This document shows positions 47,469 through 59,732 of a stretch of 64,000 nucleotides of DNA, piece after piece. Source of the stretch: Metabacillus litoralis (GTDB lineage: Bacteria; Bacillota; Bacilli; Bacillales; Bacillaceae); assembly GCF_020524045.1 (NCBI RefSeq), contig NZ_JAIVKL010000003.1, forward strand, positions 248,001 through 312,000, given 5' to 3'. Position 1 is the first letter of the stretch. Each line of letters starts with the position of its first letter. The notes beneath the pieces are model-generated. The model was given only the letters and a program-made list of their open reading frames with translations. It did no database searches and was not told the DNA's origin. Made by a program: the position numbers and the translations under genes.

Positions 47469-49628
47469 GTGAAGAAGAATCTTAAAAAGGAAAAAACAAA
47501 GAAGAATAAATTAAATTTGAAATTCAACGACTATAAGTTTCATCATCTATTTTTATATGGGATTTTAGCAGTTATCCTTTTTGTGGCTCTATATAGCAAT
47601 GTTAAACCTGAAACCTTGGATATCGAGCTTTTTACAGTATCAGAACAAACAATATATGCCCCAACAACTGTTGAGGACAAAATTGAAACAGAGAGAAAGC
47701 AACAAGAAGCAAATGATGCTGTTGAAGATCAATATGTATTAAAAAAGGAAATTACAGATAAGCAGGTAGATCTTATCTCTTCTATTTTTGACACCGTTAT
47801 TGAAGTGAAAAAAGAAAATAGTAACACGGAAGAAAGTGCTGACTCGGGAACTGTCAAACCTGAAGATCAAGTAAAGGCGATCGAAGGAAAATTAACGAAG
47901 TCTATCATTGAAAAAATCCCAAGTGAAACCTTCTTACCACTTTTAGAAGCAAGTGATGCTGACTTAGAGATGGCTAAAGATGCAGTAGTAACCGCAGTGA
48001 ATAATATTATGAGTAAGGAAATCCCTATTGTTCAGTTATCAGAAGCAAAAAAGCAAGTTGATGAGGAATTACAATATACTCCTCTCCGTTCAGAGGTATT
48101 ACAATCATCAACTGTTTTGGCTAAATTTGCGATTACTCCAAACTATGTGTTTGATTTAAAAGCTACTGAAGAAAAAAGACAACAAGCAGTTGATGCGGTT
48201 AAGATAGCTCAAATTAAACAAGGACAAATATTAGTTGAAGAAGATGAACTCATTAATAGGGAGATTTACCGTAAACTAGGATTAGTAGGACTGCTTGATG
48301 ACCAGCAATCATATAAACCTTTTCTAGGTTTAGCATTATTAGTATTACTAATTTTAGCAGGGATTATCTATTATTTTGAGAAAAAGGATAGTCCTATATC
48401 TAAAAAGAATAATTCACTTTTGTTATATTGTTTAATTTTTGCAATTACCATTTTATTGATGAAAATCTTAAGTTTATTTCAGAAAATTGATTATACACAT
48501 ATCGGTTATATTGTACCTATTGCTATGGGTGTGATGCTGATTAAGTTATTAATAAATGAGCGATTAGCCATTTTAACAAGTATGATTTTTGCAGTGTGTG
48601 GGAGTGTAATCTTCAATGAGGGTATAACAGGTAGTTTTAATTTTGCTATAGGTGTATACTACTTGTTCGGATGTCTTGCTGGTGTATTATTTTTAGGAGA
48701 ACATAATCTTCGTTCAAAAATATTACAAGCTGGATTATTTGTTGGTGGAATCAATGTCATTGTGCTAACAGCGATTATGCTTATTAGAAATGGCTCTTAT
48801 TCAAATGTTGAAATTAGCTCCTATTTTGTTATGGCATGTGTTTCAGGTTTGGTCTCATCCGTTTTAACAATCGGTTTTATGCCTTTTTTTGAAACGGGTT
48901 TTGGAATCTTGTCCACTATGAAGTTGATTGAGCTTTCAAATCCAAATCATCCACTCCTGCGAAAAATTTTAACCGAGACACCAGGAACATATCATCATAG
49001 TGTTATGGTTGCGAATTTATCAGAATCAGCATGTGAAGCGATTGGGGCAAATGGCTTATTAGCAAGAGTTGGTGCTTATTATCATGATATTGGTAAAACA
49101 AAGCGCCCACAATATTTTATTGAAAATCAAATGAATATTGAGAATCCACATAATAAGCTTTCAGCACAATTAAGTAAAAATATTATTATATCTCATGTAA
49201 CAGATGGTGTTGAAATGTTAAGAAAGCATAAAATGCCCAAAGAATTCGTTGATATTGCTGAACAACATCATGGATCTACTTTACTAAAGTATTTCTATCA
49301 TCAAGCAAAACAATCCAATGATTCGATTTACGAAGATGAATTTCGTTATCCAGGACCTAAGCCACAAACAAAGGAAATCGCGATAATCTCAATTGCTGAT
49401 AGTGTGGAAGCAGCAGTTCGTTCAATGTCAAACCCTACACTTGAAAAAATTGAGAAGCTAATTAAATCGATCATTGCCGACAGATTACAAGATAATCAAT
49501 TAGACGAATGTGATTTGACTTTAAAAGAGTTAGATATTATAGCTAAATCATTTTGTGAATCACTAAAAGGTATCTTCCATTCCAGAATTGAGTATCCGGA
49601 ACTAACAAAAAAACAGAAGGTGAAATAA
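47469..49628 (+). CDS. pgpH: Cyclic-di-AMP phosphodiesterase PgpH
   Basis: Degrades c-di-AMP to pApA. The 719 residues have one N-terminal helix, a large extracellular 7TMR-HDED domain (about 50-275), seven membrane helices (about 280-480) and a cytoplasmic HD domain (TPGTYHHSVMVANLSESACE, YYHDIGKTKRP, EQHHGSTLLKYF, ADSVEAAVRS). GTG 47469 follows TAAGGTGGTG. Corresponds to yqfF. Four bases before ybeY, so an operon with ybeY and dgkA is likely. Confidence 0.97.
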   Translation: MKKNLKKEKTKKNKLNLKFNDYKFHHLFLYGILAVILFVALYSNVKPETLDIELFTVSEQTIYAPTTVEDKIETERKQQEANDAVEDQYVLKKEITDKQVDLISSIFDTVIEVKKENSNTEESADSGTVKPEDQVKAIEGKLTKSIIEKIPSETFLPLLEASDADLEMAKDAVVTAVNNIMSKEIPIVQLSEAKKQVDEELQYTPLRSEVLQSSTVLAKFAITPNYVFDLKATEEKRQQAVDAVKIAQIKQGQILVEEDELINREIYRKLGLVGLLDDQQSYKPFLGLALLVLLILAGIIYYFEKKDSPISKKNNSLLLYCLIFAITILLMKILSLFQKIDYTHIGYIVPIAMGVMLIKLLINERLAILTSMIFAVCGSVIFNEGITGSFNFAIGVYYLFGCLAGVLFLGEHNLRSKILQAGLFVGGINVIVLTAIMLIRNGSYSNVEISSYFVMACVSGLVSSVLTIGFMPFFETGFGILSTMKLIELSNPNHPLLRKILTETPGTYHHSVMVANLSESACEAIGANGLLARVGAYYHDIGKTKRPQYFIENQMNIENPHNKLSAQLSKNIIISHVTDGVEMLRKHKMPKEFVDIAEQHHGSTLLKYFYHQAKQSNDSIYEDEFRYPGPKPQTKEIAIISIADSVEAAVRSMSNPTLEKIEKLIKSIIADRLQDNQLDECDLTLKELDIIAKSFCESLKGIFHSRIEYPELTKKQKVK

Positions 49629-49631
49629 AAG

Positions 49632-50114
49632 ATGAAATTGATCATCGATAGCATAGATGAAACAAACGAGTTAACAGAAGAACAATTGAAAACAGTTGAA
49701 GAACTACTTCAGTTTGCAGCTGAATTGGAAAAAGTCCAACAAGATGCAGAGGTATCTGTCACATTCGTTACGAACGAACGTATACAAGAAGTAAACCGTG
49801 ATTATCGAGATAAAGATCAACCGACTGATGTTATTTCTTTTGCTCTTGAAGAAATGGGTGAGGGAGAGATGGAGATCTTTGGGTTAGATCAACCGCCAAT
49901 GCTAGGAGATATTATCATTTCCATTGAACGCGCAAAAGAGCAAGCAGAAGAGTATGGTCATTCATTTATGAGAGAGCTTGGTTTTTTAGCTTGCCATGGT
50001 TTTCTGCATTTATTAGGATATGACCATATGAATGAAGTAGATGAAAAAGAGATGTTTACTAAACAAAAGGATATCTTAGATAATTATGGACTTAAAAGAT
50101 CCGAAGACCTCTGA
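49632..50114 (+). CDS. ybeY: Endoribonuclease YbeY
   Basis: Zinc-dependent RNase for 16S rRNA maturation and ribosome quality control. The 160-residue protein has the diagnostic [11 protein letters not shown] zinc motif and the [14 protein letters not shown] segment. Corresponds to yqfG. Overlaps dgkA by 29 bases in another frame. Confidence 0.97.
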   Translation: MKLIIDSIDETNELTEEQLKTVEELLQFAAELEKVQQDAEVSVTFVTNERIQEVNRDYRDKDQPTDVISFALEEMGEGEMEIFGLDQPPMLGDIIISIERAKEQAEEYGHSFMRELGFLACHGFLHLLGYDHMNEVDEKEMFTKQKDILDNYGLKRSEDL

Positions 50115-50460
50115 ATGGAAGCGTTTCTATAAGAGCTTTAAGTTTGCGTGGAATGGAATTTTTCAATCTTTCAAAACAGAGCGGAACTTTCAAATACATG
50201 TATACATTTCCATTTTTATGATTATTTTCGGTCTTTATCTTCAATTCACATTTTTTGAATGGATTGTTATCTTATTTTTAATCGGTGGAATGTTGGCATT
50301 AGAGCTAATGAACACGGCAATCGAACATGTTGTTGATTTAATTACTGAAGATTATAATCCAATTGCAAAAGCAGCTAAGGATGCAGCAGCAGGAGCTGTT
50401 TTGGTTTATGCAATTCTTTCGTTTATAATTGGTGTAATTCTTTTATTAAGACATATATGA
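50086..50460 (+). CDS. dgkA: Undecaprenol kinase (diacylglycerol kinase family)
   Basis: Membrane kinase that phosphorylates undecaprenol, recycling the lipid carrier for wall synthesis. The 124 residues have the TERNFQIH N-terminal motif, three membrane helices and the catalytic [20 protein letters not shown] followed by [17 protein letters not shown] 50086 lies inside the end of ybeY, with AAAGGAT some 13 bases upstream; coupled translation is likely. Confidence 0.95.
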   Translation: MDLKDPKTSEWKRFYKSFKFAWNGIFQSFKTERNFQIHVYISIFMIIFGLYLQFTFFEWIVILFLIGGMLALELMNTAIEHVVDLITEDYNPIAKAAKDAAAGAVLVYAILSFIIGVILLLRHI

Positions 50461-52078
<1,618 letters not shown>

Positions 52079-52291
52079 AAGATAAGTTGCTCATTTTGAG
52101 ATTGACATGTTTTCAGAACCTAATTGTAAAACTGATAAATACGTAAACCTTCTTAAAATAGCCAAGGTTTAAATATTCATTAAATTGATTAACAAATATT
52201 GTTTAACATGAAATGATGAAGAAAAGGTCAAGATATATATATGAAATTGGATATTGCTTGCTAGTCTTAACAACTGAAAGGTGGGGTTTTT

Positions 52292-52435
52292 ATGTTGGAT
52301 TTTACCTGGAAGGTTTTTTCGCAAACAGGTAGCATTGATACGTATCTTCTTTTTAAAGAGTTGGAAAAGGAGAATGATGACGGACCCGATTATCAAGATG
52401 ATGAACTAGCTGAAATAGATTTTCCAGTTTCCTGA
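52292..52435 (+). CDS. yqzL: YqzL family protein
   Basis: A 47-residue protein: MLDFTWKVFSQTGSIDTYLL FKELEKEN, an acidic middle, then ELAEIDFPVS. This closely follows the YqzL family, found just before recO in Bacillus; function unknown. AAAGGTGGGG precedes ATG at 52292. The gene is short and easily missed. recO starts 33 bases after its stop. Confidence 0.9.
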   Translation: MLDFTWKVFSQTGSIDTYLLFKELEKENDDGPDYQDDELAEIDFPVS

Positions 52436-52468
52436 TCTTGCCTGTAACCTTTGGAAGGTGAGGGAAAT

Positions 52469-53221
52469 TTGCTTCAAAAATGTGAAGGAATCGTGATTCG
52501 TTCGACTGATTACGGTGAAACAAATAAAATTATCACAATATATACGAGAGAATTAGGAAAAGTTGGGGTTATGGCGAGAGGTGCAAAAAAACCAAATAGT
52601 CGCCTAACGTCAATCACCCAACTTTTTACTTATGGAATATTTATGTTCCAAAAATCCAATGGACTTGGTAGCCTTCAACAAGGTGAGATCATTCATTCAC
52701 TTAGAGGGATAAGAGAAGATATCTTTCTCACTGCATATGCTTCTTACATATCAGAGTTATTAGATAAAAGCACTGAAAACATGGAAAGAAATCCGTTCCT
52801 ATTTGAGTTATTAAAACAAACTCTTATTTATTTGGATGATGAAGTTGATCCTGATATTTTGATGAATATTTTTGAAATGAAAATGTTATCTGTACTTGGG
52901 CTAAATCCTCAATTGGATGGTTGTTGCATTTGTGGTAATAAAGATGGAAGCTTTCATTTTTCTATAAGAGAAGGTGGATTTATTTGTCATCTTTGTTATG
53001 ATAAAGATCCTTATCGATTGCCAATTTCTCCAATGACAGTCAAATTACTACGCTTATTTTATTATTTTGATTTAAACCGCTTAGGAAATATTTCGGTTAA
53101 GCCAGAAACTAAAAAAGAATTAAAAGATGTCATCCAAGCATATTATAACGAATTTTCTGGACTAACAATAAAATCGAAGCGCTTTTTAGATCAACTAGAC
53201 TTTTTAAAGGGTAAACTATAG
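52469..53221 (+). CDS. recO: DNA repair protein RecO
   Basis: Helps load RecA in recombinational repair. The 250 residues have an N-terminal OB fold ([31 protein letters not shown]), a helical part and a four-cysteine zinc module (CCICG and CHLC). TTG 52469 (MLQKCEGIV) is 5 bases after GGAAGGTGAGGG; the TTG at 52451 precedes that site. Follows era-yqzL as in B. subtilis. Confidence 0.96.
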   Translation: MLQKCEGIVIRSTDYGETNKIITIYTRELGKVGVMARGAKKPNSRLTSITQLFTYGIFMFQKSNGLGSLQQGEIIHSLRGIREDIFLTAYASYISELLDKSTENMERNPFLFELLKQTLIYLDDEVDPDILMNIFEMKMLSVLGLNPQLDGCCICGNKDGSFHFSIREGGFICHLCYDKDPYRLPISPMTVKLLRLFYYFDLNRLGNISVKPETKKELKDVIQAYYNEFSGLTIKSKRFLDQLDFLKGKL

Positions 53222-53224
53222 GAA

Positions 53225-53253
53225 TTGACAATTAAAATAATTTCGTTTAAGAT
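53225..53253 (+). promoter_or_regulatory. Sigma-A promoter of glyQS
   Basis: TTGACA at 53225-53230, 17-base spacer, TAAGAT at 53248-53253, just upstream of the T-box leader. Confidence 0.75.
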
Positions 53254-53274
53254 GCAAATAGAATTAAACATCTA

Positions 53275-53475
53275 ATCTGCGTTGAAGGAAAGAAGTATTT
53301 ACGATTACCCAATGATAGCGACCTTAGGATAGTGTAAGCTAAGGATTGGCTCGTAAGGAAAGGCATTCCTGAGCAATTTTTTTAAAGTGGCTTATTTATT
53401 AAGCAATTAGGGTGGAACCGCGGGTATGCTCTCGTCCCTATGTCAACTAATTTGGCATAGGGACGAGAGCTTTTT
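53275..53475 (+). promoter_or_regulatory. Glycine T-box riboswitch
   Basis: Leader that senses uncharged tRNA-Gly. Stem I contains AGAAGTATTTACG, AATGATAGCGACCTTAGGAT and GTAAGCTAAGGATTGGCTC, closely like the Geobacillus glyQ leader, with a GGC specifier at 53362-53364. The T-box AGGGTGGAACCGCGG is at 53409. The terminator stem GCTCTCGTCCCTATG/CATAGGGACGAGAGC (53428-53470) is followed by TTTTT. It is the compact type without stems II and IIA/B. Confidence 0.96.
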
Positions 53476-53637
53476 GTTGTTTTAAGAAGTGTGAAATTTG
53501 CCGTTATTGCTTTCGGGATAAGAATCAGCAGCTAACAATCATAAGACTATCACGAATAACCAGCAAGATGCTTGCGCTTATCTTATCAAGGTAAATTGAG
53601 CACTTATGTTTTTAAAAATTATTGGAGGTGTTTTTGA

Positions 53638-54528
53638 ATGAATATTCAAGAAATGATTTTAACATTGCAGAAGCATTGGTCAGATCAAGGTTGTGTACTA
53701 ATGCAAGCATATGATACAGAAAAAGGTGCAGGAACGATGAGTCCATATACTTTTTTAAAAAGTATTGGACCAGAACCGTGGAAAGTAGCATATGTTGAAC
53801 CGTCAAGAAGACCTGCAGATGGACGTTATGGAGAAAATCCCAATAGACTTTATCAACATCATCAATTTCAGGTGATTATGAAACCTTCTCCAGATAATAT
53901 CCAAGAATTATATTTAGATTCATTACGTGCGTTAGGAATTGATCCACTAAAACATGATATCCGATTTGTAGAAGATAACTGGGAAAATCCTTCACTAGGA
54001 TGTGCAGGATTAGGATGGGAAGTCTGGCTCGATGGAATGGAAATCACTCAATTCACCTATTTCCAACAAGTTGGTGGATTAGAATGTAAACCAGTTTCTG
54101 CTGAAATTACATATGGAATTGAAAGACTTGCCTCATATATTCAAGATAAAGAGAATGTCTTTGATTTAGAATGGACAAAAGGCTATACTGTGCGTGATAT
54201 CTTCTTAATGCCTGAATATGAGCATTCTAAATATACATTTGAAACGTCAGACACTAATATGCTATTTCATTTGTTTTCTACATATGAAAAAGAAGCAATA
54301 AGACAAATGGATGAAGGACTTGTCCATCCAGCATATGATTATGTCTTAAAATGTTCACATACATTTAATCTTTTAGATGCAAAAGGGGCAATATCTGTTA
54401 CCGAAAGAACAGGCTACATTGGACGTGTGAGAAATTTAGCTCGTAAAGTCGCTAAAACGTTTTATGATGAAAGAGAAAAATTAGGATTTCCGATGTTACA
54501 GCAGGAAGGAGGAAAAAATAATGAGTAA
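53638..54528 (+). CDS. glyQ: Glycyl-tRNA synthetase alpha subunit
   Basis: Catalytic class II subunit of the bacterial alpha2beta2 enzyme. The 296-residue protein has [40 protein letters not shown] and a late [18 protein letters not shown]-like block ([19 protein letters not shown]). ATTGGAGGTG precedes ATG. Overlaps glyS by 8 bases; both are controlled by the T-box. Confidence 0.98.
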   Translation: MNIQEMILTLQKHWSDQGCVLMQAYDTEKGAGTMSPYTFLKSIGPEPWKVAYVEPSRRPADGRYGENPNRLYQHHQFQVIMKPSPDNIQELYLDSLRALGIDPLKHDIRFVEDNWENPSLGCAGLGWEVWLDGMEITQFTYFQQVGGLECKPVSAEITYGIERLASYIQDKENVFDLEWTKGYTVRDIFLMPEYEHSKYTFETSDTNMLFHLFSTYEKEAIRQMDEGLVHPAYDYVLKCSHTFNLLDAKGAISVTERTGYIGRVRNLARKVAKTFYDEREKLGFPMLQQEGGKNNE

Positions 54529-56584
54529 ACAAGACTTATTAATTGAAATCGGATTAGAGGAACTACCTGCTCAATATGTAACACCCTCAATGAATCAATT
54601 AGAAGAAAAAATGACAAAATGGCTTGAGGAAAAAAAGCTATCCTACGGGGAAGTAAAATCATTTTCAACACCAAGAAGGTTAGCTATTCAAGTAAAAGGA
54701 GTTGCCGAGAAGCAACCTGACATTGAAGAAGAAGCAAAAGGCCCAGCTAAAAAGATTGCATTAGACTCAGAAGGAAATTGGTCTAAAGCAGCAATTGGTT
54801 TTACTAAGGGGCAAGGAGCGTCAGTTGAGGATATTTATTTTAAAGAAATAAATGGTGTTGAGTATGCCCATATTCAAAAATTTATTAAAGGTCAAGAATC
54901 TAAATTATTATTAACAGAAGTGAAACAGTTAATAATAGGATTAACTTTCCCAAAAAATATGAGATGGGGAAGCAATGATTTACGTTATATAAGACCAATC
55001 AAATGGATATTAGCGTTATTTGGAAATGAAGTTATTCCATTCGAAATTGCGGGAACAGAAACGGGAACTTATACATATGGACACCGTTTTCTTGGAAACA
55101 AAGTAGAAGTAGCATCATCATCCTTGTATGAAGCTACATTATTAGAACAATTTGTATTAGCAGATCCTGTTAAACGGAAGGAAGCTATTATTTCTCAGCT
55201 TTCAGAGCTTGAAACAGAACAAAACTGGATCATTCCTATTGATGAAGAATTACTTGAGGAAGTAAATAATTTAGTTGAATACCCAACTGCTTTATTTGGT
55301 AAGTTTGAATCTGATTATCTAACATTGCCAGATGAAGTACTAGTGACAACAATGAAGGAGCATCAACGTTATTTCCCAGTAAGGAAAAAATCTGGTGAAT
55401 TGCAACCCTTCTTTGTTACAGTGAGAAATGGTGACCACAACCATTTAGAGAATGTAGCTAGAGGAAATGAAAAAGTTTTACGTGCTAGATTATCAGATGC
55501 GAACTTTTTTTATAAGGAAGACCAAAAACTCAAGATTGAGGATGCAGTTCAAAAATTAGATAAAATTGTTTTTCATGAAGAGCTAGGCACGTTAGGTGAA
55601 AAAGTAAATCGTGTTGTGCAGTTATCAAGAGTTCTTGCTGATCAATTAAACATAAATTCTGAGATTAAAGAAGACATTAAACGTACAGCATCCATTTGTA
55701 AATTTGATTTAGTCACACATATGGTTTATGAGTTTCCTGAATTACAAGGGAAAATTGGTGAGAAGTATGCAAAAATTTCAGGAGAAAAAGAATCCGTTGC
55801 AACAGCTATAAATGAACATTATATGCCAAGGCATGCTGAGGATTCCGTACCTTTTTCAGAGATTGGTGCAATCGTGGCATTAGCAGATAAGCTTGATACT
55901 ATTTCAGGATTTTTTGCTATCGGTAAAATACCAACAGGTTCACAAGATCCTTATGCATTAAGAAGACAAGCAAGCGGAATTGTCCAAATTTTACGTTCGA
56001 AAAAATATAAACTTGAACTTCCACAATTATTTTCTATGTCACTAGAACTTTTTGGAAACAAAGTATCACTTGATGCTAAGCAAGAACTTCTAGCTTTCTT
56101 TAAGCTGAGATTAAAATACTTATTGGCTGAAGATTCAATTCGTCATGATTTGATTGATTCAGTTCTAGAGTCATCTCATCTTGAAGTAACATCATTAACT
56201 GAACGTGCGAATTTACTTAAAGATTTATCGAAAGAACAAGATTTTAAGGAAACAATTGAAGCTCTTGCACGCGTGATGAATATTGCTAAAAAAGGTAATA
56301 ATCAAGAAATAAATGAGCAAATGTTAGAGTCAGGTTATGAGAAAGCATTATATAAAGCGTACAATGATGCATCAGTAAAAATTAAAGGCTACAAAGAAAC
56401 GGGGCAAGAAAAGGAAATATACCAAGAGTTAGCTAACTTAAAGCCAGTGATCAATGATTATTTTGATCATACAATGGTCATGGCTGAAGATGAAAAGATA
56501 AAAGAAAATCGTCTAGCTCAAATGGTTGCCATTTCCAACTTGATTGAATTATTTGCAAAAATGAATGTAATTTTAGTCAAATAA
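54521..56584 (+). CDS. glyS: Glycyl-tRNA synthetase beta subunit
   Basis: tRNA-binding subunit of 687 residues. [18 protein letters not shown] start, KNMRWG, the HRFLGN block, KEHQRYFPV, an HD-like region ([20 protein letters not shown]) and a C-terminal DALR anticodon-binding domain ending VFANKMNVI-like ([14 protein letters not shown]). CAGGAAGGAGG within glyQ precedes ATG. Last gene of the operon. Confidence 0.98.
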   Translation: MSKQDLLIEIGLEELPAQYVTPSMNQLEEKMTKWLEEKKLSYGEVKSFSTPRRLAIQVKGVAEKQPDIEEEAKGPAKKIALDSEGNWSKAAIGFTKGQGASVEDIYFKEINGVEYAHIQKFIKGQESKLLLTEVKQLIIGLTFPKNMRWGSNDLRYIRPIKWILALFGNEVIPFEIAGTETGTYTYGHRFLGNKVEVASSSLYEATLLEQFVLADPVKRKEAIISQLSELETEQNWIIPIDEELLEEVNNLVEYPTALFGKFESDYLTLPDEVLVTTMKEHQRYFPVRKKSGELQPFFVTVRNGDHNHLENVARGNEKVLRARLSDANFFYKEDQKLKIEDAVQKLDKIVFHEELGTLGEKVNRVVQLSRVLADQLNINSEIKEDIKRTASICKFDLVTHMVYEFPELQGKIGEKYAKISGEKESVATAINEHYMPRHAEDSVPFSEIGAIVALADKLDTISGFFAIGKIPTGSQDPYALRRQASGIVQILRSKKYKLELPQLFSMSLELFGNKVSLDAKQELLAFFKLRLKYLLAEDSIRHDLIDSVLESSHLEVTSLTERANLLKDLSKEQDFKETIEALARVMNIAKKGNNQEINEQMLESGYEKALYKAYNDASVKIKGYKETGQEKEIYQELANLKPVINDYFDHTMVMAEDEKIKENRLAQMVAISNLIELFAKMNVILVK

Positions 56585-57398
56585 TTCAGCTCATTTCTAA
56601 ATATTGTTGCTAATTGAGTCCTCTATCTGTGAATAGCAATGGTTTATCGCATTATGTCAATCAATTGAAGAAAAGTTTTTAAAAACTTAATTTTTACGAA
56701 TAACAGACAGCAATTAAGTTGACCGTTTCTGTATATGTGACTGCTGCTAGACGGAGTAGGTTGGTAGAGGGATTGTTAAAAATTAAATCTTTTTATCATT
56801 AGCTAATGAATAATAATAACGGGAAAAATCAGACCAAATCGAACAGTGATTTGGTCTGATTTCATTGGTTGTTTTTATTTTAATAATTAATGAAATCATA
56901 GTTATAACCGGTCTTTTAAAGAATGTTGCTTTACAATATAGTTAGAAATACTTATTATGGTGAAAAAGATGATTGGTTCTGATTTCTATATTTATCATAC
57001 TCTGTAAAAATTATTTTCTGTTACAGACAATCGCTTTTTGAAGGAAGATTATTGAATTCTTTCTTCATATTCGAACACAAACTGCTTTTCAAATTCATTG
57101 GAAAGTATATAATAATTTTATATAGTATAACCTATTTACCTAACTAGTTCTATTCTATGTCATTTTTAAACCACAACTAGCAAACTAAAATGTTTGGACT
57201 ATAAAATTCTGAACATGCACTAAGAAAAGTTTATATTTTTCAGGGGATTTATATGTGAACTAAAACGAATGTATTTCATATAGAAGACTTCTTGAATAGA
57301 ACGTTTCGGAAATAACTAAAAGGTAACTAAATTCTGTTATGCATTGTAAATTTTATTCCATTAACTGAAAATATAAGATTGAATTTTCCTAAAAAAGT
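56585..57398. other. Long non-coding stretch glyS-ccpN
   Basis: About 815 bases without a supported gene. It holds a 15-bp hairpin (56826-56862, AAATCAGACCAAATC with GATTTGGTCTGATTT), probably the glyS terminator although 240 bases from its stop, and AT-rich sequence. CAGCTCATTTCTAAATATTG TTGCTAATTGA at 56587 resembles a worn left end of element family A. Confidence 0.5.
56826..56862 (+). terminator. Perfect 15-bp hairpin downstream of glyS
   Basis: 15 paired bases with a 7-base loop. The T-rich tract (GTTTTTATTTTAAT) starts about 10 bases after the stem, so termination efficiency is uncertain. Confidence 0.55.
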
Positions 57399-57404
57399 AA
57401 GGTG

Positions 57405-58034
57405 GTGAGTAAAATCGAACTTAATAAACGACAAGAGAAAATTGTAGAAATAGTTAAAGGAAGTGGACCGATAACTGGAGAACAGATAGCTGATCAGTTG
57501 AATTTAACAAGAGCAACTTTACGTCCAGACTTAGCTATTTTAACTATGACAGGCTACTTAGAAGCAAGACCTCGTGTAGGATATTATTTTACAGGTAAAA
57601 AAAATAATCAGCTTCTTACGGACGAATTAAAGAAGTTAAAGGTAAAGGACTACCAATCGATTCCTATCGTTGTAAGTGTAAATGTTTCTGTTTATGATGC
57701 GATTTGTACAATGTTTTTAGAGGATGTCGGGACATTATTTGTTGTTGATGATCAATCTATTTTAGTTGGAGTTCTATCACGTAAGGATTTATTGCGTACA
57801 AGTATAGGTAAACAAGAATTAACTTCAATTCCTGTTAATATTATTATGACCAGAATGCCTAACATTACAGTTTGTAGACATGATGATTTAATTCTTGATG
57901 TTGCTCATGTATTAATTGATAAACAAATTGATGCCTTACCGGTTGTTAAAGATACTGAAAAAGGTTTAGAGGTTATCGGTAGGGTTACAAAAACCAATAT
58001 GACAAAAATACTTGTTAGCCTTGCAGGTAATTAA
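57405..58034 (+). CDS. ccpN: Transcriptional repressor CcpN
   Basis: CcpA-independent catabolite repressor of gapB and pckA. The 209-residue protein has an N-terminal winged helix (NKRQEKIVEIV, ITGEQIADQLNLTRATLRPD LAIL) and two CBS domains (VSVYDAICTMFLEDVGTLFV, MTRMPNITVCRHDDLILDVA, ALPVVKDTEK) that bind nucleotides. I give GTG 57405, matching homologues, but the ribosome-binding site AAGGTGGTGA overlaps it, so the true start is unclear. Pairs with ppsR downstream as in B. subtilis. Confidence 0.93.
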   Translation: MSKIELNKRQEKIVEIVKGSGPITGEQIADQLNLTRATLRPDLAILTMTGYLEARPRVGYYFTGKKNNQLLTDELKKLKVKDYQSIPIVVSVNVSVYDAICTMFLEDVGTLFVVDDQSILVGVLSRKDLLRTSIGKQELTSIPVNIIMTRMPNITVCRHDDLILDVAHVLIDKQIDALPVVKDTEKGLEVIGRVTKTNMTKILVSLAGN

Positions 58035-58067
58035 AAGCAGCTAGCGTAAGGGAATGGAGAAATTAGA

Positions 58068-58886
58068 ATGAGCTATCGATTGATTTATGTTGTATCTGAT
58101 TCAGTTGGTGAAACTGCTGAACTAGTTGTAAAAGCAGCTGCAAGCCAATTCAATGGTGCTTCAGCAAATACGAAAATCAAAAGAATTCCATATGTTGAAG
58201 ATAAAGGAACGATAATAGAAGTGATCTCATTAGCGAAACAAGATCAAGCTATTGTCTGTTTTACCCTTGTTGTTCCGGAACTAAGAGATTGTTTAATGGA
58301 AGAAGCAACTAGACAAGGTGTCGTGTTTTATGACATTATTGGTCCTTTAATTGATAAAATGGAAACGTCATATGGCATTTCTGCTAAATATGAGCCAGGA
58401 CGTGTTAGAAAGCTTGATGATGACTATTTTAAAAAGGTCGAAGCAATTGAGTTTGCTGTTAAGTATGACGATGGACGTGACCCAAGAGGAATTTTAAAGG
58501 CTGATATTGTGTTAATTGGAGTATCTAGAACATCAAAAACACCATTGTCTCAATATTTAGCACATAAACGATTTAAAGTTGCAAATGTACCGATCGTCCC
58601 AGAAGTAGAACCACCAGAAGAATTATATAAAGTGTCTGCACAAAAATGTATAGGGCTCCGTATTATGCCTGACAAACTCAATCATATTCGTAAAGAGAGA
58701 TTAAAATCTTTAGGTTTAAATGATGAAGCTTTTTATGCAAATATTGATCGTATAAAAGAAGAACTTAATTATTTTGATAAAGTGGTAAATCGAATTGGCT
58801 GCCAAGTGGTAGATGTTTCGAATAAAGCTGTGGAGGAAACAGCGAATATAATAGCTAATTTCATGAATAAGCAAAATGGGAATTAA
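58068..58886 (+). CDS. ppsR: PEP synthase/pyruvate phosphate dikinase regulatory protein (DUF299)
   Basis: Bifunctional serine/threonine kinase and pyrophosphorylase family that switches pyruvate phosphate dikinase or PEP synthase. The 272 residues start [20 protein letters not shown] and contain the P-loop [15 protein letters not shown] and [16 protein letters not shown]. Equivalent to B. subtilis yqfL, which affects CcpN activity; adjacency to ccpN supports that link. GGAATGGAG precedes ATG. Confidence 0.94.
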   Translation: MSYRLIYVVSDSVGETAELVVKAAASQFNGASANTKIKRIPYVEDKGTIIEVISLAKQDQAIVCFTLVVPELRDCLMEEATRQGVVFYDIIGPLIDKMETSYGISAKYEPGRVRKLDDDYFKKVEAIEFAVKYDDGRDPRGILKADIVLIGVSRTSKTPLSQYLAHKRFKVANVPIVPEVEPPEELYKVSAQKCIGLRIMPDKLNHIRKERLKSLGLNDEAFYANIDRIKEELNYFDKVVNRIGCQVVDVSNKAVEETANIIANFMNKQNGN

Positions 58887-58899
58887 TGTTTAGTTTGTG

Positions 58900-58940
58900 G
58901 GTGACTTATAGGTGGTAACACCTAAATAAGTTACCTTTTT
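58900..58940 (+). terminator. Terminator of ccpN-ppsR
   Basis: GGTGACTTATAGGTG pairs with CACCTAAATAAGTTACC (small bulge), followed by TTTTT. The region 58941-59226 after it is AT-rich with no gene and should hold the promoter of the dnaG-sigA operon. Confidence 0.85.
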
Positions 58941-59226
58941 CGTTTTAGACGATTTTTTAGTACTTAAATGTTGTAGAGTTGCTTATACTTAGATTTAGGA
59001 GAAAAAAACAATAGAAATTTGCCGAACTTTGTATTATAATAAAAAATTGTGATAAAAAGTTATTTTTTAGGTTTAGAACTTGACATCTAGGAATAAACTA
59101 TTAATTGTAAACTGTCAAGAAGCTAAAGGAAATATTTTTCGACAAAAAAGGATTTTAGTTCTTTTTCTAGAATATTAACTTACATGAGTATTGTTAAGAA
59201 GGATAATCTCGGAGTGATGTAGAATA

Positions 59227-59700
59227 GTGAACTATGCCGAAAAAAATGTAGGTATATATGTAGATGCTGATGCTTGTCCAGTTAAACAAGAAGTAATGGA
59301 ACTTGCAAGTAAGTACAATATTGATGTTACTTTTGTTGCATCTTATAATCATACTTCTGATAGAACGTATGGTGGTAAATGGGTGTATGTAGATACTGGT
59401 AAAGAAGAAGCTGACTTATACATAGTCAATCATGTGAAGAAAAATGATATCGTAATATCTCAAGATATTGGTTTAGCAGGTTTATTGCTAAGAAAAGGCG
59501 TTATTGTTATTACTCCAAGGGGTAAACAATATACAGAGGCAAATATTGAAACAGCCCTGCAATTTCGATACCTATCAGCTATGGAGAGGCGAAGTGGCAA
59601 GCACACTAAAGGTCCAAAGAAATTCACAGCTGAGGATAATGTAAATTTTATCACAACAATCGAAAAAATTTTGTCGAAAGATGCAGGAGATCTTAAATAA
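59227..59700 (+). CDS. yqxD: YaiI/YqxD family protein (DUF188)
   Basis: A 157-residue protein with the PIN-like DUF188 fold: [13 protein letters not shown] at the start, [27 protein letters not shown] in the middle and [19 protein letters not shown] toward the end. The conserved acidic residues suggest a nuclease, but activity is not established to my knowledge. The GTG start at 59227 follows CTCGGAGTG. First gene before dnaG and sigA, as in B. subtilis. Confidence 0.93.
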   Translation: MNYAEKNVGIYVDADACPVKQEVMELASKYNIDVTFVASYNHTSDRTYGGKWVYVDTGKEEADLYIVNHVKKNDIVISQDIGLAGLLLRKGVIVITPRGKQYTEANIETALQFRYLSAMERRSGKHTKGPKKFTAEDNVNFITTIEKILSKDAGDLK

Positions 59701-59732
59701 ATCTCGAATATCTTTATTACGGAGTTGTTAGT

